From Methylomonas koyamae (GTDB lineage Bacteria; Pseudomonadota; Gammaproteobacteria; Methylococcales; Methylomonadaceae), in NCBI RefSeq assembly GCF_019669905.1, contig NZ_AP019778.1, forward strand, positions 62,001 to 126,000: a stretch of DNA of 64,000 nucleotides. Direction: 5' to 3'. The notes beneath the pieces were generated by a model that searched no databases, was not told the origin of the DNA, and worked only from the letters and a program-made list of their open reading frames with translations. This document shows, one piece after another, positions 44,032 to 53,075 of this stretch. A program made the translations under genes and the position numbers. Position 1 is the first letter of the stretch, and every line of letters starts with the position of its first letter.

Positions 44032-44462
44032 TGCTGGTTTTACGCTGTACCAAAAAGCGGCAAACTGCACTCAAGCTGAAAAAAACCGACCTGGTCGATG
44101 CGAGTGTCGAAACCTCTAATTTCTGCTCGTGGCACCTCAATCTAATCGAGATCGATGGTCGCCCCTGTCTGTTGGTAGCCAACGACCAAACGCTTTTCAA
44201 TTTCTTGATTGCCGATGTACCCCAGCTTGACGCTACCCAACTGATCCAACTGTTTAAATCCTATCTGCATTGTGTATTGGCCGAGGAAGGTTTCGAGCAG
44301 ACCTTTATTCAAAATCTGATGACCGACTTTGCCGAAGTCAGGTTTGCCAACACCAACAGCAGACGAGTGCTGGGCTCGTTAAACGAGCTGGCTTTTTTCT
44401 ACCTGTGCCACCTGGAAGATGAAGGCGTTCACAGCCCCCGTTTGCCGGAAATTATCAAATAA
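44031..44462 (+). CDS. DUF6933-like protein coupled to the pRiA4b ORF-3-like gene
   Basis: A 143-residue protein beginning MLVLRCTKKRQTALKLKK. The pattern LRCTKK followed by a SWHLNLIEIDGRPCLLVAND segment fits a small family of proteins I associate with DUF6933, of unknown function. The start codon overlaps the upstream stop (TAATG), showing coupled translation. The pair is a recurring two-gene arrangement in my recollection, but I cannot verify it. Confidence 0.72.
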   Translation: MLVLRCTKKRQTALKLKKTDLVDASVETSNFCSWHLNLIEIDGRPCLLVANDQTLFNFLIADVPQLDATQLIQLFKSYLHCVLAEEGFEQTFIQNLMTDFAEVRFANTNSRRVLGSLNELAFFYLCHLEDEGVHSPRLPEIIK

Positions 44463-44693
44463 TGAATCGCTTCGTTATGGGCATGATTTCCTCCAGCGCC
44501 ATTAACGAAGTGCATGATTTGTTCGGCCTAGAGCGTCCGCAAAATCAGTGGTGAATCAGTCCGAGCCGCGACCTCTTAGCCGCTTTGAACGTCGCGCGGT
44601 CGCGCGGGTTATACAGTGCGATCAAACACGTTATAGGGGAGATATGGCACGTGCGAATAGTAAAGTATCACGCATTAAGGTTAAATTGATTTG

Positions 44694-45995
44694 CTAGCGG
44701 CAATTCACCGTAACCAATTCCAGCCAATTCGTTGTATAGCGCTGTGAAATCCTCTCCGCCTTAGGCTTCCAGGTCTGGTCGATTTTGGTACTGGCAATGG
44801 CAATGCCTTTGGGAAACCGGCGATTGATCTGATCCACGGTTTGCATTAGCTCAGGGCTTTCCTGGGTTTGCTGGCTACCGAATAAATCGAATTGTTCCGG
44901 TGCGGCTTGCGGTTGAATCTGGCTGAGTTGCACGCCGCATTTTTGATAGCTATAGCCGGGGCGGTAAATTTCCTTTAGCAGTTGTTGGACGATGCCGGTA
45001 ATCAATCGACTGTCCTGGCTGGGGAATTGGAGTTTTTGACTGGCGGCGCGTTGGGTTTGCGGTTCGTGTTCGGCGAAAGGATTGGTGCGAATAAAGGCAG
45101 TGACATAGCCGGTCACCGAGTGTTGCTGGCGGAGTTTTTCGGTGGCGCGGCAGGCAAATTCTGCTATCGCCGGGCTGAGTTCTGCTAACGTGGTCAATTT
45201 GCGACTGAAACTGCGCGAGCAAACGATTTGCTGCTTGTCGGGGGCAATTTCTTCCAGGTCCAGACAGGCAATGCCATTCAGCTCCATGATGGTTCGAGCC
45301 ATGACTACGCTGAATCGTTGTTGCATTTTCTGCGGTGATTGCCGGGCTAAATCCCAAACCGTGCTTATGCCCAGCTGATTGAGTTGTTTGGATAGCTGGC
45401 GACCAATACCCCAGACTTCATCGATCGGCACGATCTTCATCAGCTTTTCCCGTCTGAGCGGATCGGACAGATTCAGTATCCCGCGGGTTTGCGGCCATTT
45501 TTTGGCGGCAAAGTTGGCGAGTTTGGCCAAGGTCTTAGTCGGGCCCAGGCCGACGCAGACCGGAATCCCGACCTGACGCTGCACGGCTTGTTTAATCTGT
45601 TTGGCATAAGCGATCGGGTCTCGGCGACAAAGATACAACTCGGTGAAATCGAGAAAGGCTTCGTCGATGGAATAGACTTCCACTGTCGGCGCGAAGGTTT
45701 CCAGTATCGACATCACCCGTGCCGACATATCGGCATACAGCGTGTAATTGGACGAGAATAGCTGGATCTGATGCTGATCCACCAACTGCCGCACCTGAAA
45801 CAACGGCACGCCCATTTTGATGCCCAGCGCTTTGACTTCATTACTGCGGGCAACGATGCAGCCGTCATTGTTGCTGAGTACGGCCACCGGTTTACCGATC
45901 AGGTCTGGCCGAAACACCCGCTCACAGCTGACGTAAAAATTGTTGCAATCGACCAGGCCGATCAGATTGGCTGGAGGTGTAACGAACTCCGTCAC
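44694..45995 (-). CDS. umuC: UmuC-like Y-family DNA polymerase V catalytic subunit
   Basis: A 433-residue Y-family polymerase. IGLVDCNNFYVSCERVFRPD at the start carries the first metal-binding Asp. VYSIDEAFLDFTEL has the SIDE catalytic motif. GIPVCVGLGPTKTLAKLANF and VWGIGRQLSKQLNQLGI are the fingers and helix-hairpin-helix regions, and QQIVCSRSFSRKLTT starts the little finger domain. It copies past DNA lesions with UmuD'. A GTG at 45995 overlaps the umuD stop and is the likely start, since the ATG at 46028 overlaps umuD deeply. Plasmid-borne umuDC raises tolerance to DNA damage. Confidence 0.94.
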   Translation of the reverse strand: MTEFVTPPANLIGLVDCNNFYVSCERVFRPDLIGKPVAVLSNNDGCIVARSNEVKALGIKMGVPLFQVRQLVDQHQIQLFSSNYTLYADMSARVMSILETFAPTVEVYSIDEAFLDFTELYLCRRDPIAYAKQIKQAVQRQVGIPVCVGLGPTKTLAKLANFAAKKWPQTRGILNLSDPLRREKLMKIVPIDEVWGIGRQLSKQLNQLGISTVWDLARQSPQKMQQRFSVVMARTIMELNGIACLDLEEIAPDKQQIVCSRSFSRKLTTLAELSPAIAEFACRATEKLRQQHSVTGYVTAFIRTNPFAEHEPQTQRAASQKLQFPSQDSRLITGIVQQLLKEIYRPGYSYQKCGVQLSQIQPQAAPEQFDLFGSQQTQESPELMQTVDQINRRFPKGIAIASTKIDQTWKPKAERISQRYTTNWLELVTVNCR

Positions 45996-46480
45996 ACGGC
46001 ATGAATGACGTTGGTCACCACACCCCAAACCACCAGCTCCAGCTCGTCGTGGAGTAGAAAATCCGGATAGGCCGGATTTTCAGCGCGTAGTTTCCATTGC
46101 TCGTCGTCCAATACCAAGCGTTTGACCGTCAGTTCACCATTCAACGCGCAAATCACGATCTTGCCTGACACGGGTTCTATCGAGCGATCCACCACCAGAA
46201 TGTCGTTGGGATGAATGCCGGCCCCTAACATCGAATCGCCTTGAGCACGGACAAAAAAAGTGGCTGCCGGTTTTTGAATCAGCAGTTCATTCAGATCAAG
46301 GGTTTTGTCGACATAATCCGCCGCCGGCGACGGGAAGCCCGCCGAGACTTTGCTGGCGAATAACGGCAAGCGGCATGCAGACAGCGGCCACTTGGGCGTC
46401 AAGATGGCAGGGTAATCCAGATGCAACCCGGCAAACGCACGACGCTTCAACTTGAACTGTAACGGCAGATTCGACATCAT
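45992..46480 (-). CDS. umuD: UmuD-like LexA-family autoprotease
   Basis: A 162-residue protein with the self-cleavage site SAGF (VSAGFPSPAADYVDK), the nucleophile Ser in FFVRAQGDSMLGAGI, and the general-base Lys in GELTVKRLV. The arrangement matches UmuD. After RecA-stimulated cleavage, UmuD' joins UmuC. The N-terminal arm is longer than in E. coli UmuD. A second ATG at 46477 is equally possible. It is coupled to umuC and diverges from the SRAP gene. Confidence 0.92.
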   Translation of the reverse strand: MMSNLPLQFKLKRRAFAGLHLDYPAILTPKWPLSACRLPLFASKVSAGFPSPAADYVDKTLDLNELLIQKPAATFFVRAQGDSMLGAGIHPNDILVVDRSIEPVSGKIVICALNGELTVKRLVLDDEQWKLRAENPAYPDFLLHDELELVVWGVVTNVIHAV

Positions 46481-46531
46481 CGCTCCATGGCAACTTCTAG
46501 GGCTGCATAGTCTACCGTCGAAAATGCATTT

Positions 46532-46546
46532 GTTCTATATTTGTTC
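46532..46546. promoter_or_regulatory. GTTC-N7-GTTC direct repeat between umuD and the SRAP gene
   Basis: GTTC-TATATTT-GTTC lies between two divergent DNA-damage genes. This is exactly the LexA box form known from alphaproteobacteria, not the CTGT-N8-ACAG form of most gammaproteobacteria, which I do not find here. The match is short and could be chance, but the location is where an SOS operator is expected. Confidence 0.35.
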
Positions 46547-46564
46547 TTTATTCAAGTGTCAGCC

Positions 46565-47221
46565 ATGTGCGGTCGCTACAGCCTGACCACTGACGCGGCA
46601 ACCCTGGCCGAGCATTTTCAGGTGTTGAGGCAGATTCGATTTCAGCCCGGTTACAACATTGCGCCGAGTCGGAAGATTTTGACTGTCGTCGAACTCGATG
46701 ATGGCTCACGTAAGGCGGTGAATCTGTTCTGGGGATTGGTGCCCTCCTGGGCGAAAGACAGCAAAAACAGTTCGCACCTGATCAACGCACGCATGGAAAC
46801 CCTACGGGAAAAGCCCTCTTTTCGCAGTGCGTTTAAACATCGACGCTGCTTGATTCCCGCAGACGGCTTTTACGAGTGGGAGAGCCGAAATGGCAAACAA
46901 GCGTTTCACATCCACCGCGATGATCGTCAGCCCTTCGCCTTTGCCGGATTATGGGAGCAATGGCAGCACGACACGGAAACCCTGTATTCCTGCACCATCA
47001 TTACCACCGCTGCCAATGCATTGATGCAACCCATTCATGAGCGAATGCCGGTGATCATTTCACCGGAGCATTATCACGACTGGCTCAACAAAGCTGCGGA
47101 TGCGGACCATGCCTATCGGTTGCTCAATGCCCCGGCCTATACCCACATGATTGCGACGTCGGTCGGCGATTGGGTCAATAATCCACGGCATGAGGATGAG
47201 CGTTGCATAGCCCCGATTTAG
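46565..47221 (+). CDS. SRAP-domain protein (YedK/HMCES-like)
   Basis: A 218-residue SRAP protein. The start at 46565 gives MCGRYS, putting the catalytic Cys at position 2 after Met removal. Other conserved blocks are NIAPSRKILTV, LFWGLVPSWAKD, INARMETLREKPSFRSAF, RRCLIPADGFYEWE and ERMPVII. These proteins form a stable thiazolidine crosslink with abasic sites in single-stranded DNA. It sits next to umuDC, giving a small DNA damage module. The 24-bp upstream extension of the frame is not supported. Confidence 0.94.
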   Translation: MCGRYSLTTDAATLAEHFQVLRQIRFQPGYNIAPSRKILTVVELDDGSRKAVNLFWGLVPSWAKDSKNSSHLINARMETLREKPSFRSAFKHRRCLIPADGFYEWESRNGKQAFHIHRDDRQPFAFAGLWEQWQHDTETLYSCTIITTAANALMQPIHERMPVIISPEHYHDWLNKAADADHAYRLLNAPAYTHMIATSVGDWVNNPRHEDERCIAPI

Positions 47222-47297
47222 ACTAACGCGCAATGTTGGCGTCAATCACAATTGGCACTACACTTTGGTCAACGCAAGCCAGAAACGGGTAGCAGAC

Positions 47298-47621
47298 ATG
47301 GAAAGAATAATATTGGCACTGTGGATTTTTTCCAGTGTGGCCTTTGCAGAGGGTGATGAAAAGCTCTGGCCTGAAGACAAACCAAAAAACTTTTGCCTAG
47401 ATCCATCCTTGGAGACCAAAAGCGAAAATTTAGCTAAAGAGCATCCTGAGGATGAGCGATTGGTGAAGCTTGTAGCCTTGCGTTCTGGTTTATGTAATCT
47501 GGTATTAAAAAACATCGTTCCGCTAAATACTGCCATCGATATATTTGATGCCGAAAAGGAAAGCGAGATGCAAAAACGCTTACAAGAGGGACAAACCAAT
47601 AAAGGGGATATCGTTCTGTAA
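47298..47621 (+). CDS. Small secreted or periplasmic hypothetical protein
   Basis: A 107-residue protein starting at 47298 with a short signal peptide (MERIILALWIFSSVAFAEGD; cleavage probably after AFA). The mature part has two cysteines (NFCLDPS and GLCNLVLK), possibly a disulphide, and a charged C-terminus. No family recognised. Confidence 0.55.
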   Translation: MERIILALWIFSSVAFAEGDEKLWPEDKPKNFCLDPSLETKSENLAKEHPEDERLVKLVALRSGLCNLVLKNIVPLNTAIDIFDAEKESEMQKRLQEGQTNKGDIVL

Positions 47622-47733
47622 ACGACTCAGAATGAGCAAAACTTTTTCCAGAGTTTGTGTCGCTATCGACCCAGGCTGTGTAAAAGCGCTAGCTTTATTA
47701 AAAAATCTCACGACCAATTAACCGGGAGTGTAG

Positions 47734-47894
47734 ATGAAGCGCTTCATTCAGAGTACAGACCGAACTCAGGTAAACCTATTTCCTGAGCAACTGGAGGACT
47801 TGTCGCCGAGGACAATCCTATTCGGGTCTTTGATGTCATTGTTGAACAACTCAACCTGGACAAATTAGGATTCAAAGGGGTTACGCGAGCCTAG
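47734..47894 (+). pseudogene. N-terminal fragment of an IS1182-type transposase
   Basis: MKRFIQSTDRTQVNLFPEQL, then, after a one-base frame change near 47800, EDNPIRVFDVIVEQLNLDKL GF resembles the start of IS1182-family transposases (RFI...DR.Q..LFPE.LDDY, ..EDNPVR..D.FV..LDL..LGF). It ends at 47892-47894. The rest of the transposase is absent, so this is a decayed insertion sequence. Confidence 0.7.
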
Positions 47895-48111
47895 AAAATC
47901 GACAACCTACAAGTTAGCGTTTGTTAAGCTGCGTCTTGCTCAGATCATTACCCAAAAATATTTCACATCAAGTTTATTAGCCAACCCATTGAAGTGTGCC
48001 AAATCGCCTCAGTCACGCAACAGATTGTTGCTCCATATCGACTTGATATATCAATAAAAACTGAAACAATGCTCCCCCACAGCCAACACGACTGGTTTGA
48101 TGGAGGGCCTG

Positions 48112-48261
48112 GTGAAAATATTATTAGTTGCTATGACCGTTCTGTTTTCTGCGGCGATTCTGCTAATCGCCGGGTTTCAGCTAATTCGCTTATGCGTTAC
48201 CGAATTGGTGGAATTTGTCTTAGAAGACTGGCGAAGTCCCGAACTGAAGTCGACTAATTAA
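48112..48261 (+). CDS. Possible small membrane protein
   Basis: A GTG at 48112 preceded by GGAGGG opens a 49-codon frame: a strongly hydrophobic segment (LLVAMTVLFSAAILLIAGFQ) followed by an acidic tail (ELVEFVLEDWRSPELKSTN). The start, ribosome binding site and single-helix layout are coherent. No homologue known to me. It is in a region of IS remnants, so it could be a fragment. Confidence 0.4.
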   Translation: MKILLVAMTVLFSAAILLIAGFQLIRLCVTELVEFVLEDWRSPELKSTN

Positions 48262-48690
48262 TGTAATCGTCATCTAGCAAGGATGCCTTTGGGAAAACTG
48301 CCGATCATCATCGTATCATAGGAAATCGTTGGTTTGAAAAAAGCACAGAACGGCTCGATAAGAAATTGAAAATAACAATCAAGTAGGCAAAGTATTTGTT
48401 CTTGAACTTTGAGCACCCACCACAAGCCCTTATTGTCAGATCAGTAACCTGAATCCGTGCTCACGCCAGCTTAAACGGCCCTGAGTGCGCAAGGGGCGCA
48501 TTTTCTCGATACCCGATCCGGCTTGCGTTGTTTTTATCGTCCTACTAGCGATGTGTTTCTCAAAAAAAATCTAGCGTTGCCTTTCATCAGCGCATTTTCT
48601 GCCCCTTTGACAGGGCATGGACAAACACCTGACGGCCCGGCCTTATCGGCAAGGAGGGGCGTTCATGAAACATCGGGTTTGCGGCGTCGT
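48262..48690. other. Gap without a supported gene
   Basis: About 430 bp between the small membrane frame and the IS1380-like transposase. It probably includes one end of that insertion sequence, but I could not fix the terminal inverted repeat. Confidence 0.35.
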
Positions 48691-50055
48691 TTATCCCGTC
48701 GCGGCAGGTGGCTGAACCACCAGGCGTTGCTGCAGATATTCAAATAACCGGGCAACCGGCGACGCCTGCCCCAAATCCAGCCACCACTGTCTGGCTTTGT
48801 GTATGACTTGCCCGGCACGATACATGATTTCCTGTAACACTGTTTTGATCCGCCGCCGCTTGGCTGGATGCCGGATCGGCGCCAAGTCACCGAGCAAGCC
48901 CAGTTGTCCGAGCAGTCGCAAACAATTGTATGCCAGCATGCCGAGACGCAGGATGGCGTCGTTGGTGTCAAACTTGCCAGACGGTAGACGTTCCAGATCG
49001 AGGTCGGTTTTGAACTCGGAGTGGAATTGCTCATGGGTACCGTGGTCGCGATAGCGTTCGATGACCATCGCTTCCTCGTCGTCCAAACTGGTCCACCAGC
49101 CTTCCAGTTCGATGTCCGGTAACAGCAGGTGTTGCCCGTGTTTGCTGATGGTACGTTCGATCAGGCGTATCACTAGGCGGAAGCGGCGGGTTTGTTTGCC
49201 AAAGCGGCGTTCGACGTTCATCGAGAACAGCGCTTCGCGCTTGCCCGGACGCTTCTCAATGAAGGCGCCGAGCGCCTCGGCTTGCGCAATCCAGCTATCT
49301 TTGTCCTGGCGACGTGGGTTCCATTTCACCAAATACTCGAACTGCCGACCCAGAGCCGCCCAGCGGTCTTTTTCAGCCGCCGCTGCAAACAATAACTTGG
49401 CGCTATCGAAACCCGAATCCTTGCGCATCAGCACGGCTTGATCAACGGGCACCAGACGTTCGACGCGCGGCAACAGCCGTTCCAGAAAATACTCAATCTC
49501 CAGTGACGAATGCCAACGTCCAGGCCGTAGCTCCAAACCCACGCACCAGCCTTCGTTGCCCAGATAGGCCGCTACCGGCGTATACCCGTCCACACCCTGA
49601 TAGGTACGACTGACCTCTTCCTTCTTGCTGCCGCTTTGATCCATCACAAAGGTGTCTATGTCCAGGCAGACGTACCCTTTGTGCGGTGTGATCGGCGCGT
49701 CGGAGCGTTCAATCAAGCGCATCGACATCTCGTCCAACGGCTCCCGCAACGCATCACTGACGCGGTCCAGTCGTTGCCGCAACCAGACGCTGCCCGGCAC
49801 TTTACGCAGGTTGAGCGCCTGCTTGAAAAACCGGTCTTCCCGAAACGGCTCGATCGCCTCGAAATCGCTCTTGCCGATGCTGAGCAGGGCGGTCGCTGAT
49901 TTGACCACGTCCGAAGTCTTGATACCTTGCGAGACCGGTATCCGTCCATCAACCACCGCTTCAACATTGATGATGTCCAGGCATTGCCCGACCAAGGCCA
50001 GCCCGGCATACGAGGTGAATTCCTTTTTTGAAGCTTTCAGTTTGAAGCGACTCAT
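48691..50055 (-). CDS. IS1380-family transposase
   Basis: A 454-residue DDE transposase. VCLDIDTFVMDQSGSKKEEV has the first catalytic Asp region, LMRKDSGFDSAKLLFAA the second, and RYRDHGTHEQFHSEFKTDL carries the Glu. These blocks and the length identify the IS1380 family. The frame is intact, so the element may be active. Terminal inverted repeats were not resolved by eye. It sits directly beside the origin-like repeat region, on the side away from rep. Confidence 0.9.
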   Translation of the reverse strand: MSRFKLKASKKEFTSYAGLALVGQCLDIINVEAVVDGRIPVSQGIKTSDVVKSATALLSIGKSDFEAIEPFREDRFFKQALNLRKVPGSVWLRQRLDRVSDALREPLDEMSMRLIERSDAPITPHKGYVCLDIDTFVMDQSGSKKEEVSRTYQGVDGYTPVAAYLGNEGWCVGLELRPGRWHSSLEIEYFLERLLPRVERLVPVDQAVLMRKDSGFDSAKLLFAAAAEKDRWAALGRQFEYLVKWNPRRQDKDSWIAQAEALGAFIEKRPGKREALFSMNVERRFGKQTRRFRLVIRLIERTISKHGQHLLLPDIELEGWWTSLDDEEAMVIERYRDHGTHEQFHSEFKTDLDLERLPSGKFDTNDAILRLGMLAYNCLRLLGQLGLLGDLAPIRHPAKRRRIKTVLQEIMYRAGQVIHKARQWWLDLGQASPVARLFEYLQQRLVVQPPAATG

Positions 50056-50224
50056 GAGCAGTTAGGGTGAAAAAATAAACGCCAATTATCCCTTATTTAT
50101 CATTACATTACAGAGCAATTGGCGCGCAGGAACACGGACTAAGGAGTAATCTATCAAACGAATTATTGTGATATTGATTCAGTTCCGATACAAATTGCTC
50201 ATGGAGCGGAGAAATGCGCAACAG

Positions 50225-50253
50225 TTATCAACAGCCACCCATAGTTATCCACA
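50225..50253. other. DnaA boxes of a putative origin of replication
   Basis: TTATCAACA (50225-50233, one mismatch) and TTATCCACA (50245-50253, perfect) lie 11 bp apart in the same orientation, followed by a long AT-rich stretch. With the dispersed repeats and the rep gene 3 kb away, this suggests oriV nearby. The actual initiation site is not determined. Confidence 0.55.
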
Positions 50254-50868
50254 ACATTCCGTGTTCAAACTGCGTTAGTTTCGTTGTTTGCGAACACTAA
50301 TCCCGTTTTTTTTAACCATTAAGACCGTAGTAGCGCTTCGTTTATTCCGTTTTAAAGAAACATGAAATAAACGAATTCGATCGTTAACTTACTGAAATTA
50401 ATAAAGAAATCCAGCTAGACTAAGATTTTAGTCTTTCTATAGTATTAAATTAGTCTTTCTAAGTACCGCCGCAGTCATCGGCGGATAAAACCAAAATAAT
50501 TTCGTTAAATTGAATTTGATTTGACTTTGATACCCATTTCGGAGAATACAAAGATGACATGAATATATTGCTGAGCAGTATGAATAAATCGCCCTACCGC
50601 TAATTTCTTACTCCGTAGTATAACGACATGAAGTTAAACGCCACATTCGACATTTAAGGTGATTCCATCCCAGAAGCATAAGGAAAGCACTACTTTCTAG
50701 TTTCCACATAAATTCTTTAATGTTTGGGGACCAGAATCATCCGTAGTCTCGCGACATCAAGCTTACCTTAATTACGCTCCATGTTCATGCGAAGGGAAGC
50801 TCGAAAAACCTGTTTCCCTTAATTACACCAAAATAAAATCAATAGGTTATATGCGGTTTAGGATGTTT

Positions 50869-50906
50869 GCCCTGCCCTGCCCTGCCCTGCCCTGCCCTGC
50901 CCTGCC
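50869..50906. repeat. Pentanucleotide tandem repeat (GCCCT)n
   Basis: About seven and a half perfect tandem copies of GCCCT, GC-rich in an AT-rich region. It lies between the third and fourth copies of the 21-bp element. Such tracts are prone to copy number change. Confidence 0.9.
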
Positions 50907-51073
50907 GCACGCAACAATTGTCGACAAAACCCACTGCTTTCTCCGTAGTATAACGACATGAAGGATCATTTGTATCCTTGCGTTTTTTACAGAGGGTTTA
51001 GCCAATTGTTTACCGTAGTCATGCTACATGAAGATCAATACCCTACTTATCTAACATTTCATTTGGTGCAATA

Positions 51074-51089
51074 TCCGGTACCGGACACC
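51074..51089. repeat. TCCGGTACCGGA palindrome, copy 1
   Basis: TCCGGTACCGGA at 51074-51085, followed by CACC. The left flank is ATA rather than TG, so only the 12-bp core is conserved. It is one of four sites that span the repeat, rep and par region. Confidence 0.6.
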
Positions 51090-51375
51090 AAAGTTATGCC
51101 GAACTCGTGAATAACGCACAGTAACCTCTACTTGTCTTACTACCGTAGTAGCACTACATAAAAAATGTCCAATTTCAACTCAGATGTACCCCTGCTAAAT
51201 TTTAGGACCTTCAACCTCCAAACGACAATTTCCCGCAAATTTAGGCGATATCAACTACTTACTCCGTAGTAGAACGACATAAAAGTAATGTTGGGGCGAG
51301 ATCGAATTCGTTCTGTTTGATCCTCTTAACTTCGCAATTTTTTGTTGGTACGATTTAATCGATACAGATACCTTC

Positions 51376-51391
51376 TGTCCGGCACCGGACA
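51376..51391. repeat. TGTCCGGCACCGGACA palindrome, copy 2
   Basis: A 16-bp palindrome with one central change (GGCACC in place of GGTACC). It lies 27 bp before the element copy at 51418. Confidence 0.65.
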
Positions 51392-51744
51392 TTTTAACTA
51401 AGGATCACAACAAATCTCCGTAGTATTGCTACACATAAGAATTATTGAATCTTCTAAATTCAAACTCAGGTAACCTCTGATGAATGCTCTATTCGTGAAG
51501 AATTAACTTGTAACCAATTGATTTTACAAGTACTGGAATTTGAGATATCGAATTTTCGTAGGCCCCAAGTTCTACTTTGTCTCCGTAGTGTCGCTACATT
51601 AAGATACTTTCTAACCCCTTCAATTGAGCTCAATTTGCTCCTATGTGAATTAAAATCAACAAGGTACGTACTCAATAAAGCTCGATGAAGTATAAAATTT
51701 CAATTTCTTTCTCCGTAGTAGGGCTACATGAAGGATATGCTTAA

Positions 51745-51883
51745 TTAGCAGGCTGTTGAAAAAATGGTTGATATACGTTTGCGCAGTGACAAAATTGACT
51801 ACATATTGCTGACTGTTGCAAAGAATGCTACTAGATATAGACTCCCTAAAGTGCCAAAGATACAAATTCAACAGCCTGCTAAC
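51745..51883. mobile_element. MITE-like element with 16-bp perfect terminal inverted repeats
   Basis: TTAGCAGGCTGTTGAA (51745-51760) and TTCAACAGCCTGCTAA (51868-51883) are perfect inverted repeats bounding 139 bp with no coding capacity. It lies between two copies of the 21-bp element, and removing it would shorten their unusually long interval (196 bp) to about 57 bp. GGCTGTTGAA-type ends are common in insertion sequences, so it is probably a non-autonomous derivative. Confidence 0.75.
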
Positions 51884-51929
51884 CCAAACTTAACGAACCT
51901 TTATTTCACCGTAGTTTCAGTACACGAAG

Positions 51930-53075
51930 AAAGCAACTGAGCAAAATTGGCAAGTGACTTCTTCTAGTTGATAAGATTTTCACCCATACAAGGATCGAAA
52001 ATCAGGAGTCTATATTGGCTGCCTTCGGTACCCCTAGCCATCAGCGCCAATTTGGCTTTGACCCCGCAGGTGGATTAAAGCATTGTATCTCGCACCACTC
52101 GACGATGTTTGGCGAGCCCCTAGTTTTCACAACCGAAAGTCCGCCCGGTGCTATTCCTTTCAGAATTTACTTTAACTTCGCTCGCTCTCGCTTTGCTTTC
52201 CTGACAAATTGGTGAAAATTGTGGCCAATTAGAGTGCTTCCGCCATCTTTATAGTTACTTTAAGCGACAGCTAATATGCCGCGATAGTGTGTATGGAAGG
52301 GCTGCAGGTTCATAAACTGCCCAACGAACAGGGAAAGCGCGTTAGGGCCAGACACGGCTAACCGAGATCAATGCTGATATGAGTTCCAGCGACAATTGAG
52401 CAAACTCGCTTGGTATAGCGGACAGTTCAGAGTTCCACCCAAAAATCCGCTGGAATTATTCATGTTGGGCCCGTGTCGCCAAAGAGAATGGGCTAACTCA
52501 AGCGCAATTGAGGTATGTGAAATAGGATTTGAGGGTATCTGGTCGGCGCAATCAATGCACTACGGGTAAGACATGCCGGATTAGCTAGTCCGGAGATTTC
52601 TCGTGCGATTAGGCTGTTAAGCCAAGAACCCACAGTAGTACTCCGGCTGCTACAGCCGGACCGCCACGGGATGCTCTTTCCTTCAGGCTGGTGACGAGGT
52701 CAAATTTGGGCAGAAATGTAAGAAATTCTTAAGTCAAAATTTTGTCCGGTACCGGACACTTCTACAGTTGATAACGTTCTTACTCAGTATTTCGAATAAA
52801 TTAAGATTTGTTACGTGCATTGAAAATTGTCCGCGAGTAGCGAATAGATGGTCAATAAAGCTTTGAAACACATAACATATAACCTATGCCCTTATCTGTT
52901 TGAAGTTAACGGACGGATTTAATGTTTGGCAGATTCAGAAATCTTATGACTAGAGCAGTCCTTGAAGAGTGGATATCGCCATTCATCCTGTTTTTATCTA
53001 GATGGACAAAGACTAAGCCATATCCACTACAAAGAGATGCTATTTAGGTGGGATAAAATGTAAATATTCGTTAAT
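51930..53075. other. Region without a supported gene, before rep
   Basis: About 1.1 kb with no convincing gene. Short frames near 52015-52215 and 52480-52700 contain pieces resembling decayed coding sequence; around 52560-52690 one frame reads AINALRVRHAGLASPEISRA, but stops interrupt the surrounding frame. It includes one TGTCCGGTACCGGACA palindrome at 52743. Confidence 0.4.
52743..52758. repeat. TGTCCGGTACCGGACA palindrome, copy 3
   Basis: A perfect 16-bp palindrome, identical to the copy upstream of parA and flanked by ACTT on the right as in that copy. It lies 3' of the rep gene. Confidence 0.75.

Larger units (their letters stand above)
50325..51929 (+). repeat. Eleven dispersed copies of a 21-bp element in the origin-like region
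   Basis: Copies start at 50325, 50613, 50741, 50943, 51013, 51143, 51264, 51418, 51583, 51713 and 51909, all in the same orientation. The consensus is CCGTAGT-N4-CKACATRAAG. Many have an internal dyad GTAG-N5-CTAC; the others have CGAC or GTAC in the second arm. Most are preceded by CT or TA. Spacing is irregular, 70-290 bp, with unique AT-rich DNA between, so this is not a CRISPR array. They could be binding sites for the replication initiator, a partition protein or another silencer. The 50325 copy is the most divergent. Confidence 0.8.

Noticed and set aside
44462..44554. A 30-codon frame (MNRFVMGMISSSAINEVHDL...) after the DUF6933-like gene
   Set aside because: It overlaps the preceding stop but is too short and has no supporting features; it may be a remnant.
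50325..51929. Reading the dispersed 21-bp elements as a CRISPR array or integron attC sites
   Set aside because: Spacing is irregular (70-290 bp), the repeats vary, no gene cassettes lie between them, and no cas or intI genes are adjacent.
52015..52215. A 66-codon plus-strand frame
   Set aside because: No ribosome binding site, no recognisable features, and surrounding sequence is decayed.
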